The translations under genes and the position numbers were made by a program. Shown piece by piece: positions 12,433 through 24,691 of a DNA stretch of 64,000 nt (position 1 is the first letter of the stretch; the number at the start of each line of letters is the position of its first letter). The stretch spans positions 330,596-394,595 of the forward strand of contig NW_026251412.1 of NCBI RefSeq assembly GCF_025118155.1, read 5' to 3'. The notes below the pieces were generated by a model. The model was not told where the DNA came from and searched no databases. It worked only from the letters and a program-made list of their open reading frames with translations. This DNA comes from Cokeromyces recurvatus (lineage: Eukaryota > Mucoromycota > Mucoromycetes > Mucorales > Mucoraceae).

Positions 12433-13514
12433 ATGACAGAACATCAATACCAAGAAATTGAGCAGCAACGTGACTCAAATAGATTACAACAACAAAATGA
12501 AGATCTACCAATGGATCTTGGAAGTCTTCAAGACATTTTCACATTTCAATTTATTGAGGGGAGACCTATAACGAATTTTATTTTAGCCATACTTTGGAGT
12601 ATTGGTTTACCTATATTATTATACCATTTATTGAAACATCATTTAGGACAAGTATTAGCTATGATCATTGCTTCTTGTCCTCCTTTAATTATCGTAGTCT
12701 CGTAAGCCATATAAAATATGTAATTTTATTTTATTTCTTTGCTTTTTTTTTTCTACTCATTTTTTTAATGTTAGTCGAATGATTAAAACCAAAACAATGG
12801 ATGTATTAGGCTTTGTGGCAGGTATTAGTTTTTTAATATCTGGCATAATTGTAAGTATCTTTTTTTTTTTCCTTTATTAGATATTGTTTTTGATATACAT
12901 ATTTATTTATTTGTTTCTAAAAGTCTATTGCACAACCATCGCCTCAAGTTTCTACTGTTTGTGAATCCATTGTACCTCTTTTAGTCGGTATATTTTGTTT
13001 ATTATCTTTATTTCCTATCAAAATGGGTTCGTTTCAATTACGTCCTCTTATCTTTCAAGTTGCAAATCAAATCATGCCTCGTACAGCAGAGAGTGAAGAA
13101 TTAGAAACGATCGATCAAGAACGAACACAACAGCAGTCTACGTCAAGTAGTACGACGGATAAACAGAGTAGACTCAATTGGATTTATAATCATATGTCCA
13201 AGTTTAGAACAGATTTAAGAATATTAACTGCTTGTTGGGGTATAACGCTCATCATAGGCTTTATTATCAAAGTGATCATTACATATACAAATGCTGATAT
13301 TACTGCTGCTCAAAATTTTGGTTATATTTTCTTTTCTTTAGCGACTGTAGCTTTGACGGTTTTTTCATGGTTATTTACAAAGATCATGAAAAGACATGTT
13401 AAAGAGCAAGCAGGTGAGATGCAGCAGCAAAAGCATTATGAGAATGAAGGTTATGATAATATTCAATGGGGTATTCAGGCCATGTCCAATGAATTTAATC
13501 AGATAGTTTATTAA
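12433..13514 (+). CDS. Multi-pass membrane protein, VC0807-like
   Basis: Three exons (12433-12701, 12775-12850, 12924-13514) join in phase to 311 residues. After a Gln-rich cytosolic start there are about six hydrophobic segments: NFILAILWSIGLPILLYHLL, VLAMIIASCPPLIIVV, LGFVAGISFLISGIIVSI, IVPLLVGIFCLLSLFPI, LTACWGITLIIGFIIKVII and FFSLATVALTVFSWLFT. The layout, with a conserved RMIKTKTMDVLGF loop and the SLFPIKMGSFQLRPLIF segment, resembles the VC0807/intracellular septation-like family found in bacteria and fungi. The function of that family is not established. The C-terminus is hydrophilic and Gln-rich. It converges with the next gene, with only 117 bases between stops. Confidence 0.78.
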
Positions 13515-13631
13515 AAAAAAAAAAATTCATATAAATATATATCATATCCAGATAAGAAGTATTATATGGCATTTGTATCAAAAAAAAAAAATGCCATATA
13601 TAATTAATAAATATGTATATGTTATATATCA

Positions 13632-16600
13632 TCAAGATGTTTCTCCTTTTTCTCCAGGCTGAGCTAAACGACCCAAGAACTCTTTCTTAACCCGTTTCCA
13701 TTGATGATCTTTATAAACTAATTCAGCATCACTGCTAATATCTCCTTCTTCATGATGTCCTCTCTTCTTTAGTTTATCATTCATCCAATAAAGCCAAAGC
13801 AAATTCCCTGGCTTTCCTAAACTTGCTTCTTCTTCCTTTTCTTCTTGTTCTTTCTCTTCAATTGTAGGGGCAATAAAGGTTAAATAAGGTATAGCGGCAG
13901 AGGGATTAGGATATTGATTTAATGGACTTGTTTGATCCTTTATATCCCTACTTGTAGTCGTGGTCGTAGTCATAGTGGCAGTAGTAGTAGCAGTAGCAGT
14001 AGCAGTAGCAGCAGTAACAGTAGCAGGAATTGTAGTATGAGTGGTAGCCATAGTCTGCTGTCCACGTCGAGATCTAAAATTAGGATTATATTTTACTGAA
14101 GTTTGCTGTTGAATTCCTTTTTCATTCTTTATTTGATAAAGGGGCACTGATTGTCCCTTAAACATAGTATTATCATTTTGAACTGTTTTCAAGTTTTTTG
14201 TTTCTGGTAATAAACCTTGTGCAGCATCCTCTCGTTCTCTGAGAGACATATTCTCATAATGATGAAATTGATTCCATGCTACATCCTCTGCTTTGATTTC
14301 CGTCGTTGTATTTTTCGTATAGTCAGTTATTTGAGTAGATAAAACATCTATTTTCTCTTTAATAGTAGTAACTATATAATTACATAACTTTATATAGAAA
14401 AAAAGTAAGCAAGTAAGAATAATAAGATAAAAAAAAGGCTTGCTCTTTTTTTTTTTTTCTTTTCTTTTAATTATTATTACCATTTTATGTTTATCTGAAT
14501 CCTTTTGAAATCTTTTTCCAATAAGATAAAGTGCAACAAGAAGTTTTTTAGATAAAAGCTTGGTATGTTCTTTTCCTAATCCTTTTACAAAGAGTTTTTT
14601 GCCAGCTCCCTCCATTCCACTTTTCAATTCAGACACAATCATATTGATTAATTCCTTTGTCATCGATACATCCTTTGATGAAATTATATCTTTAAAGAAA
14701 ATATCTTGAAGCTGTTCAAATAAATCATGAATAAGTCCTAAAGCAATACCAAATCCAGAACTAATAGGAACACCATTCAGTACATCCATAGCAAGATCTT
14801 CAATCGATCTATGATGAAGAGTTACAGGGAAGAGATTTGTACCTTCGCAATCACGGAAACAAGTACGCCAACGAGTAGCCTTTTCGATTGAACGAGATGT
14901 AACTAATTTTGAATGAGTTATAATAGGAAGATGATGTGAAAAGAGGAAAGGATTAAAAGATACAGTTCTACATAATGGATTTGTAGACGTTTCATGTAAT
15001 AGTTGTTTCATATTATCAAATAAATTAGGACGAATTATTGTATCTACCAATTCTGTTGTTTTGGGTATCATACCCTTAGTCTCATGATGCTCAACAAATC
15101 CTTCTATCTTTACTACTTTTGATAATGAAATTATATCGTCTTTTGCTTCTGTGAATTGCTGTTGAAGTTGATTATTAAAGCAACATAAAAAGATGGTACC
15201 TTTTTCAAACATGTATTAATAAAAAAAAAGATAACTGTCTTTACTCCTTCCTTTTTTACCATCTTCAACCATTAATGTATGAGTCCATGATTTGGTATGA
15301 CTAAGCTCAGGCAATACAAGATAAGAAACACTACCTAAGATAAACAAACAAACTTTATCAGTTTCTTTTCTTACTCTTATCCTTCTTCTTTATACCTTTA
15401 AATATCATATCTAAATAAACTTGAGTTACACCATCATGTAACTAAATCAAATAATAGCCATTTTAATAATACTAATAATAACACTAGTTTAAAGGACATG
15501 CTTACTTTTAATGGCGAAATAGTGTGTATGCAAGAGCACCATTCAGATTCTGACACGAAATATGTAAATAAAGGTCTTTTTAATTAATTTTTTTTTTTTT
15601 TTTTTTTTTTGCCTGCCTGTTTATTACCTGATAAAGATCTTTTACTACGTTTAGAATAGATTAACTTTAGCTCTCTATATTTTAAATAGGCTGGATCATG
15701 AATAAGTGAGTTTCTTAGTGGTTCCTGTTGATTAATTAAATGATGTCCATTTGCTTGGTAATATAATGTAACTGTACGTGTTGATTGCTGTTGTATTTGT
15801 TCTGCTGCAGACTATACAAAATACAAATACAAATCAATTCCAATTATTATCTTTTTTTTTTTTTTTTTTTTTTTTTACCTTACCTTCATTGGTATATTTG
15901 ATATGTGCAATATATTAATGTTATAATATAATTGTGCAAGATGACGCATTGCATATTTTAAGTCATCTTGTCCGTTTGGAATATTATAAGCTGACATTGT
16001 TATTTGATGTGTCACTTTCTTAGATATAATTTTGTCTTGTATAAGATGCTCAGGTGTATCAGAAAACGATAATGATCGTAGTACGTCTACTTGTACATGA
16101 CTTATACTTTTTTTTATATTATTATTATTAACAACCAAAGTAAATACTATTCATAATCATCGTAGTATATACATACCTTTTTGAAGGGTTCGCGTTATTT
16201 ACTTTATTGAGTGATTCATAAACAATGGCTTGTAAATCGCGGACAGGATCTTGTGGATTATTTCGAAATCTAAACAATAGTTAATACTTTAGGATATATT
16301 TTTTTTTTCAGAGAGAAAGGAATAGTAACATACTCGAACTGTTTTTCAGATTGATCTTTTGCAACAATAACAAGAATGATACGACATCGACTTAAAATGT
16401 ATTCATGAGATTGTTCTTGATATAATTGAAGTGCATTTTCAATTGTAGCCTGTATTCGGTCATGTGAATAAGATTGTCTAGGTTGGACATGAGGAAATTT
16501 TTGTTGTAATATTCTAATATCTTGCTCTGAGGTATTATTAAGTAAAATAGGTGTTTTCCCTGCAACTAGCACGTTGATCTATGAAAAAAAAAAAAAAAAA

Positions 16601-16949
16601 TAAAGAGAAAGAGAGGGAGAGAAAGCTTCAGTTAATAAATGAATATAAATTATAATGAAACGAATTGACATTACAATATATCTTTTGGTTTGTTGTATAT
16701 CCCAAACTATGCGACAAAAATCTAAAGAACTTTGTACCATACTAGTCCATAAAGGATAAGTAGGAATCTGATCTGGAGGGGTGGGGTGGGGTAAGAAAAA
16801 AAAAAAAAAAAAAGCATAATGAGCTTCATTTGTTATATAATTAGGATTTCATTCAACGTACGTGTTGGATCTATGGATTGATCATTTACTCTTGTTAAAG
16901 GTGCAAATGCATCTGGGTGACCATCAAGTATAATAAAAGTATGTAACAT
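13632..16949 (-). CDS. INTS13: Asunder / Integrator complex subunit 13 homologue
   Basis: At least eleven exons; the first four (16949-16862, 16772-16675, 16578-16334, 16269-16177) join in phase. The start MLHTFIILDGHPDAF resembles the von Willebrand-like N-terminus of animal Asunder. PLWTSMVQSSLDFCRIVWDI, SRCRIILVIVAKD, MRHLAQLYYNINILHISNIP, HTLMVEDGTIFLCCF and the C-terminal LLWLYWMNDKLKKR/FLGRLAQ blocks match the family in the same order. In animals this protein is part of the Integrator endonuclease module that processes snRNA 3' ends and terminates transcription, and it also affects dynein at the nuclear envelope. The frame reads through one intron (about 14485-14390), whose acceptor TATAAAG gives the correct phase. 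A Thr/Ala tract coded by CAR-type repeats lies at about 13965-14045. Common yeasts lack Integrator, which makes this call notable; it rests on recalled family motifs. Confidence 0.72.
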
Positions 16950-17277
16950 TCTTTATTTGCATAAGTTGTAGAAAGATTTTTTTTTAAAAAAAAATGAAAA
17001 ATAAAACAAAGTAATAAAATAATTAAATAGAGCAGTATTTTTGCCTAATTTAGTAAATCTTTTTTTTTTTTTTTGCCCTATATTTCTCGATTTATACAAC
17101 GTCAAATACCATATTATTTTAACCACTAACATTACCGTCAACATCACATTATTTTTATCATACTAATCTTCGAATAATATAGTGGATTCTAGTAAATGAA
17201 GATAGCTAGTGATTACAGCAAATAATGCCTGAAGAAACCACTATTAAGTCAAAGCAAAGCTGTACCTTTAAATGTCC

Positions 17278-17357
17278 AATTTAGATTGGTTAATGTTATA
17301 TCCTTTGGATTAACTATATCTAATATAGGATCAAGATAGCGATAAAGGATACTTGTT
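17278..17357 (-). repeat. Dispersed repeat, copy A
   Basis: Read on the minus strand, this 80-base core matches 34793-34872 at 71 of 80 positions by eye, and more weakly 61106-61185. In one frame it encodes TSILYRYLDPILDIVNPKDI, closely matched in the other copies. Similarity continues past the core on the minus strand (AAAGGTACAGC) for roughly 30 bases. I do not recognise the encoded peptide. Confidence 0.85.
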
Positions 17358-17916
17358 TTTTTTAAAAAAAACTATAAAAAGAATTGAAGAAACTTTGAGT
17401 TTTGAACTTTATTCTTTATTAACAAATCTTTACAGATTTTCTTCAGTAATCCAACATGTATGCATAACTAAAATAGCTGTTGCTATTTGATATTAAATGA
17501 TAACTCGACGATCATGAAAATAAGATATTCAAAATTATATTGAAGTTTACAGGCAGATAATAAAAGGAGTATATTGTACCTCAAACTATTGTAATAACTT
17601 TGATTACAACAATAAACATGATCAATGCGTTTATATAATAATCCAGTACTCATACCTGGGTCTATTTAGTTAGACATAGACATATTAATAAATATATATA
17701 GCAGTTTTCTTTAAATGATATTAAGACGCATCATTAAGAGTCGCACAAGTACTTTCCAGATCAAAATATATAAGAACAATAACTATCAGAAAACAGTATT
17801 TAACTAGATCAAGTAAATGTCCTTTAAAGAAAAAAAAAAAGCTCAGATAATGACTTGTTTCATTAGCCTCTACTATAAGCTTTAATCGCAACTCCAAATA
17901 TTATTTTATTTATGCT

Positions 17917-18015
17917 CTAACTTGTACTGACGTTAACCAAATCAGAATTAGAAATAGCGCCTAAAATAGACACTGCTCTAGCGTTAGTTATTGGCGCTGC
18001 TGTAACTATGATAAG
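17917..18015 (-). pseudogene. Probable Tc1-like transposase fragment
   Basis: The minus strand reads LIIVTAAPITNARAVSILGA followed by ISNSDLVNVSTS and a stop. This resembles the stretch between the first and second catalytic Asp of Tc1/IS630-like transposases, which commonly reads like VTVPTTRA..SILGAIS...L..VSLR. Nothing else of the element is readable around it. The call rests on a short motif and could be wrong. Confidence 0.42.
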
Positions 18016-18868
18016 TGTGCTCTTCTTTGAACACAACTATACTTTGTTTCAAAAATTAATATGAAAAGACTAATGTTCATTTAGAAAGACACTTGGTCAT
18101 GATAAAAGTTAAAGCCAGCTTGCTATCACACTTTTTGTTTTTTGAGCCACTTCCCTTCCACCCACACTCCTCCTTAATATATATCTTTGCTAAATTCTTT
18201 CTTCATTGCTGTTTCCTTTCCATAGGATGATATTGTGTCTGCTTAATGAAAAAAAAAAAAAAGAAAAAGCTGTACTGAGTGTCGTCATGAAATCGTAAGT
18301 TATACTTTAAGCCATGTTAAGGTTTTATGGAGTTTTGTGTTAAATTTTACTATTACTTTATTAGTTTTAACATAGCAAAAATGATTCTCATCCATTTATT
18401 TATTTTTTTCTTCCTTATGCTTCTTCCAAAGGATATGTTCATGATCTGATTCCTTCTTTCAATAATAATAATAATAAAATTAAAATACAAAGAAATATTA
18501 ATTGTAATCTCTAAGTGACAAGGACCATGTTTGTGTCACAGCTTTTTCTTTTTTGGATCAAATCAAATTGTTTTTCTTTTTTTTTTTTTAACAGAAAGAT
18601 TCTTGTTGGTCAACATCAGTCCTGCCACTTTGAAATAATTTTATCTCGTGCTTAGGTCATTTACAAAATAGTTATTTAAATGTACTACGATAGCCTCCAT
18701 TGTCCTACAAGTTTTTTTTTTTTAGATTATTATACAATCCACTAATAGGAAACCATCCTACATTGTTTGTATTAATGTAGCCAAATATATGAATAAACCC
18801 TAAAACAATGAAATAAAAACATAACATCACCATATATAAGGAAGATAACCTATAATCTCTCATCTTAC

Positions 18869-18917
<49 letters not shown>

Positions 18918-18944
18918 TTTTACTTCTTATTTTGAATATTTATA

Positions 18945-19618
18945 ATGCTTGTAAAATCCTTTTCTGGCAAATATGAACTCAAGTTTAGATCTCATCAAGT
19001 TGAAGGTCCTGCCTCACCTAGAGATTATATGGAATGGATTTCACATTTAAAAAAATGGCGACTCGAACAACATAATAAAAAGGAAAACCTTACGACATCT
19101 AGTTATGATATCTCTAAACTTCAGGTAAAATGCGAGAAAAAAAAAGTTTCGTTCATTTATTTATTATTTAACCTTTTTTTTAAAAAAAAAAATAATTTAT
19201 GATCCAAGTGGGTTCAAGCAAGTTATGTTCAGCCTCATGTTATGATGAATGATTTGTTCTTATTCGATCCTAAAACAAATAAGTTTACTGTAGACAAATT
19301 CGTTAATGGTAAGAGGGATATTTATATAAAGAGATTTCCATGCATAATTTATGATTTACATACTTACTACATAGATATTGAAGAACGTTATGGGAAAGTT
19401 GATTCTGTTGTTGTGAGTGAACTTTGTTTTGAATTCTGAAAGGAAAAAAAAAGAGAGAGAGAAGGAATTTCTTACATGCTTTTACATAGGTTTGGCCAGC
19501 TTTTCCTAATCTTGGCTGTGATAGTCGTAATTCTGAGGATTATTTTAGATGTTTGCCTGGAGGTTAATATAACTGAAATGATTAGGTGGAAATTTTTAAT
19601 ATTTACTTTATTTCTTTT

Positions 19619-19659
<41 letters not shown>

Positions 19660-20512
19660 TACCACTGCTATTCGTGGCCTAGTTGAAGAATTTCACATGA
19701 AAAATATAAAGGTGATTTTCCCTATTCTCAATTGGGATAATGGAACTGTAAGTTTAATATACTATAAAATAAAATTAACCGGCATTTTTTTTTTAACTTA
19801 TTTTCCCCCTCCCCTTATTTTAGCGTGATCCACAAGCAAGTTGGAGTTATATTTTACCTCGATTATTTAGTAACTTGTCAAATACGCATACAAACTATAT
19901 AGTTCTGTATCATCAGTTGTAATACATTGCTGACCTTATTTTATTATTATTATTATTATTATTCTAGAGGAATACAATGTGGATGGTATGTCAAGTGAAG
20001 TTGCATATTTTACGCAAGATTATTGGACAACTTCTCTTGCTATTGGACATCCTTTGGTCTTCCAATCTGAAGCTAACAGTAGCAACAGAATGGATGGAGC
20101 TGAAGATGAGGATAACAACCGTGTAAATATACATATATGGCAGGTTGTTACATGTAAATATTTTTTTCTTATTTAACTTTTATATAGATTATGCAATGGA
20201 ATACTATGGATATGGGTTAGTATATAAAAATATATATATATTATCTAATCAATATCTCATTGATGTAATATACTGATTTAACCCACATTTACATTCTTTT
20301 TTTTAAAAAAAAAAATGACAGCAAAATATGATACAAAATTGTATGTATACATTGTTTAAGCGTTTGAACCTAAATACTCACATAATCAAATATAGGCATA
20401 TTCCTACTGTTGCAACAAGAAAGTTTGTTGAACCAAGACACATGACACATACCTCTGACAAATGGTCTAGAAACAAGACATTTATGATTCAACATGCTTT
20501 CTTTAATGGTAT

Positions 20513-20556
<44 letters not shown>

Positions 20557-21677
20557 GAAACAGAGAGAGACAATATAACGATTTACTATTATAAAATATA
20601 GGCTTAGGTATCGAACTGTGGGAAAACATCTTTGGTACCTGGAATGCACTTTCTCCACGTGATTCAGAAGCCATACGTAGAACCTCAAGTATACTTCGAT
20701 GTTTTGGACCTGATTTCTTTTCTTCCCCTGAATGGGAACCTCATTGTCCTTGTGTTCACTATGAAACCGTCTTTGCTAGTAAATTCCCTAGTCAATCTGT
20801 CAAAGAACAAACTGTTTGGACCTTCATCAATCGTGGACCTATTCATGTTAAGGGTCATCAGATTGTAGTCAACTATCATATTGGTTTGCAATTTTACAAC
20901 GTATGGCTTGGAAGTGAGATGTATCCTACGGATATCGTAGATGGTCTTGCTACTCTTAGTTTTGATATTGAGCCCTATGGTTATGGATGTATCTTTGCTG
21001 CTTGTGATGTTTCTCCTTTACCAAAAGGCTTGGATGCACTTTTGAAATCTCTGAATCATCGTTCAAGGACCCCCCTTTACCAACATCCTATCTGTAACTC
21101 TATTCTATGGCAAGAATTGGATGAAGTCGTCGTTAGTAAGTATAACGACGATCGATACTGTGGCATGGTTCGAATTGAAGGTGATATATTTAATTTCCGT
21201 GTGAATGGCCTATGTTCTCATCCTAATGGCCCATCCGAATATACTGGGTAAATACACTTGCAAAATTTTTTGAATTCAATATGAAATTAATGAGCTCGAT
21301 TATTAATTTATTTACTATTCTTAGCATTGATATCAAATATCCTTGGGAGTAAACTATTCATTCATTCATTTTATTTAATTTTAGATATACATATATACAT
21401 ACATAAACTAAACTAATTAATATCAATATTAGATTTCAGCCATCTCGAACACATGCTCCTTATCGGATGAAGATCAATACCTTCTATATGGATGCCTATC
21501 CTGTAACTGAAAGTCAATTTAAAAATTTTCTTGATGAAAGTGGATATAAACCAACTGATCCTACCAACTTTTTAAAACATTGGATTGGAGGATGTTATCC
21601 TGCTGACAGAGCTAATAAACCAATTATTCATGTCTCTATTGAAGATGCCAGAGCATATGCTAAATGGGCAGGCAAAC

Positions 21678-21728
<51 letters not shown>

Positions 21729-22347
21729 CGAGGTTTTATATATACTTAAATTTGAAAATTAAGCAAAATTCCTCATTATCATCCATCATAGACTTCCACA
21801 TGAATGGGAATGGCAGTTCGTGGCTCAAGGTGGTACTGAATATCGAAAATATCCTTGGGGTAATGAATGGGATGAAACCATGGTTCCTAAAGTTTATAAT
21901 GGTCGAGAACGACTTTATCCTGACCACCCACCTGCAGATGTTGATGCCCATCCTTCCGGTCGTTCTCCTTTGGGTGTTTATGATCTTGTAGGTAATGTTT
22001 GGCAATGGACAGATGTGTATCAAGATTCTCATACAAGATCAGGTAAACTAAATATATACATATATATATATTTGTATATGTATATGTGTGTATAGTTGAA
22101 TGATTATGTTAATTTCTTTTTTTTTTTTTAAAAAAAAGCTATCATTCGAGGTGGCTCTTATTATCAACCAAAGAATGGTGAAAGATACTTTTCACAAGCA
22201 TACAGTAATTATGAACATGGAAAGTATCTATTAATGGCTCCTTCTATTGATCGATCTGCTACTATTGGATTCCGTTGTGTAAAGGATACAGTAGAAAGTG
22301 CTGCATCATTTGGTAATTGTTTATTCTTTGACGACCCATGTTTCTAA
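18945..22347 (+). CDS. Two-domain protein: TIM-barrel-like N-terminus and FGE/SUMF1 C-terminus
   Basis: About thirteen exons; well-resolved ones are 18945-19124, 19209-19308, 19375-19412, a run from 20600 to 21250, and the last from 22139. One middle join (20180-20400) is unresolved. The N-terminal half (YVQPHVMMNDLFLFDP, SVVVWPAFPNLGCD, TTAIRGLVEEFHMKNIKVIF, NVDGMSSEVAYFT, ELWENIFGTWNALS) looks like a glycosidase-type TIM barrel. The C-terminal part has the formylglycine-generating-enzyme fold: FYMDAYPVTESQFKNFL, HVSIEDARAYAKWAGKRLP, YPWGNEWDE, LVGNVWQWTDVY, IIRGGSYY and IGFRCVKD. This domain is used by sulfatase-activating enzymes and by non-haem iron enzymes such as EgtB. I cannot assign the reaction. 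No signal peptide is visible. A bacterial origin is possible because this arrangement recalls bacterial proteins, but the gene is rich in introns. Total length is near 800 residues. Confidence 0.82.
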
Positions 22348-22778
22348 ATCACAAAGCAAAAAGGAAAGGGGGGAAAATAGTTTTCCCTTTTTTTTTCATA
22401 TACTGATATTATTCTTATATAACTGAACGTTGTGTATAGCAACTATATGTATGTATATGAATAAATAAAAAACCTAATAAAGAGAAAATTAAATTTGCTT
22501 CATATAAAGAAAAAAAAAAGCTATCTAATTCAGTAGATGAAAATAGTAAATTTATAGACAGTGTAGAGTCACTAGAAAGTAGATTAATTTATATAAAAGC
22601 AATTAACAAATGGTTCTGATTTATTAGGATATGTTAAATAGTAAACCATTATTTCCTGGTAAATATTATTATCCAAATATATGAAGTTACTCCTACCATG
22701 GATAGTATTAAAAGTCGTAGAGCTCATAGTTTATTTTTTTAACTTTGTTTATTTAAACCTGTAACAGTTTTTAATAGT

Positions 22779-22822
<44 letters not shown>

Positions 22823-24302
22823 TTTTTTTTGAGGAACTGAAACACCCATTTTACTATTTGAATAGAACAGCTTGTCCTTCAGTAACCTTTTCAGATTTAC
22901 ATTTTGTAGATGATGTTTCCATCTGACAAAAGAAACTCTTATTGCTCTTGTTGTGTATTCTTTGTGTTTAAATCACGTAGTAGTAATCACTGCAGTTCTA
23001 CATCATTAAAAAATTACTTGCATCAATAATGGATTTTCTATGTATGCAAATAAATAAATAAATCCCTTCTATTTTTTCTATTATGATTATAAAAAAGTAT
23101 GAAAAAAAAAATTAAAGGCAAAAGTAAAAGATCAACCACATTATGAAAAAATAAATAAAATGTTAGGAAAGGGAGGGAGGGCTTGATGCACTGGTCTATC
23201 AGGAGTAATCTTGGATTGGAAAAAAGGTAGAGAAATAGTGGTATAAGTTAGATAATCTATATTATGTAATATGGATCAGATCAAGGGCCAACGGACCAAA
23301 CCATGGAGAGGCAGACATGATTGTACTAGAAGGTTTTCTTTGAAAGGAAGTTTGTTGAGAAGGAAGGAAAAAAAAAGGATCATCAATTGTTTGTGGCATT
23401 TGCGATCTGTAGTGGATGTGGAGGCAATATATTGAATAATTTCTATTCAATAGTTAATTAGGGGTGAAAAGGATAATACGAAGGACAACAGGTGGGGGTA
23501 ATTAGCCAAGACGCTAGTAGAGACATTGACTTTGATCATATTGTGTTATAATAGGCAACCAAAGGATAGGGAACAATCATCAATGTATTACTACAAGCAG
23601 AGAGTTTGTAAAACACTACCCCCGTTAAACGTTGTAATCATTGTCTTGAGGTGTCTTTTTATTTTATTTTTATTTTTTTCAACATCGCCTATATTTCCAT
23701 AAAGAATGGAAAAAGATTGGGATCAAAAGCTAAAAGAAATAACGTAAAAGCCTACAGAAGAGCAAGGAGACAATGCTATTCTTTACTCAGAACGATACAG
23801 CATCAAATACTGCTTGATGGCGAAATCATCATCATATTTGTACCTCAAGTATACTTGACTTTTAGTATCTCTATTTATGTGTCTAGAACTAATACTTAAA
23901 CCCCCCCCAGTATTATGTAGCAACAGCTCTGATGCTTATTGCTGAATTTCTATTTCAACAAGTCAAAAATAAAAATTATGTACTGAGGTTGTGAAACTGC
24001 TGTTGTTTTCTTCCAAGCTTTTTTTTTATGTGGCAAAGAAGTTTTTCACTTTACCATGTTTGTATATTTTATTCCATAACTTATTTTTTCCATGAACATT
24101 ACTAGGAACATGTTGAACGACGAAAGCTATTCTATCTGTTTCTTAATCTATTGTTTAAAAAAATTCAATGTCTTAATTTTTTTTACTTTTATTTTCCGAC
24201 ATAGTTGATCAAGAGAGTATAATCTGATAGTTAATCTACATTGTTTCATAATTTGAATTAAGTTTATAAATTAGGGTTTTCTTTTCAAAATAAATAAATA
24301 AA

Positions 24303-24357
<55 letters not shown>

Positions 24358-24691
24358 ATAATACATGCTTAATTATATTTCGGTAGAGCAGCACATCTTT
24401 TATATAAATGTCGATTGGTATTTATTCAAATAGCTTCTTTCTATGCTTTATCGTATATTCTAGTTCATAAAATAGCTTCTACATTACATAACAAGTTTTA
24501 TTAATTTGCCGACGATTATACTATATGATCCCAAGAAAAGGGGAAAAAAAAATTGTCACGTCAACCAAAAAAAAAAAAAAAGGTTCCATATAATATAAAT
24601 ATGTGCATTATATATGTATACCTTTATTTTATTTTATTTTATTTTATTTATTTATTTATTTTTTATTTATTTTTTAAATAAAAAAAAAAAG
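22348..24691. other. Long gene-poor spacer
   Basis: No gene is supported in these 2.3 kb. There is a near-pure T tract of about 40 bases at 22782-22820, a slightly GC-richer part at 23160-23640 with short open frames on both strands that I could not assign, a C9 run near 23905 and an (AAGC)13 microsatellite. The stretch 22540-22620 reads as a peptide-like fragment (DSVESLESRLIYIKAINK) that may be a gene relic. Confidence 0.5.
24304..24355. repeat. (AAGC)13 microsatellite
   Basis: Thirteen perfect tandem AAGC units, preceded by AAAT units. It lies in a gene-free region and is the cleanest non-A/T microsatellite in the window. Confidence 0.97.

Larger units (their letters stand above)
16950..18944. 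other. Gene-poor spacer with repeat and transposase relics
   Basis: About 2 kb without a supported gene. It carries the divergent promoters of INTS13 and the FGE-domain gene, one copy of a dispersed repeat (17278-17357), a probable Tc1-like fragment (17917-18015) and a T41 tract at 18874-18914, only 30 bases upstream of the FGE-gene start. Confidence 0.6.

Noticed and set aside
20328..20594. Separate small gene inside the FGE-domain locus
   Set aside because: The part RKFVEPRHMTHTSDKWSRNK continues in phase into the next FGE-gene exon, and the rest is intron sequence with an A tract.
23262..23450. Minus-strand frame with protein-like end (SASPWFGPLALDLIHIT)
   Set aside because: It is only 62 residues, without a recognisable family, promoter or neighbouring exon; composition alone was not enough to call a gene.
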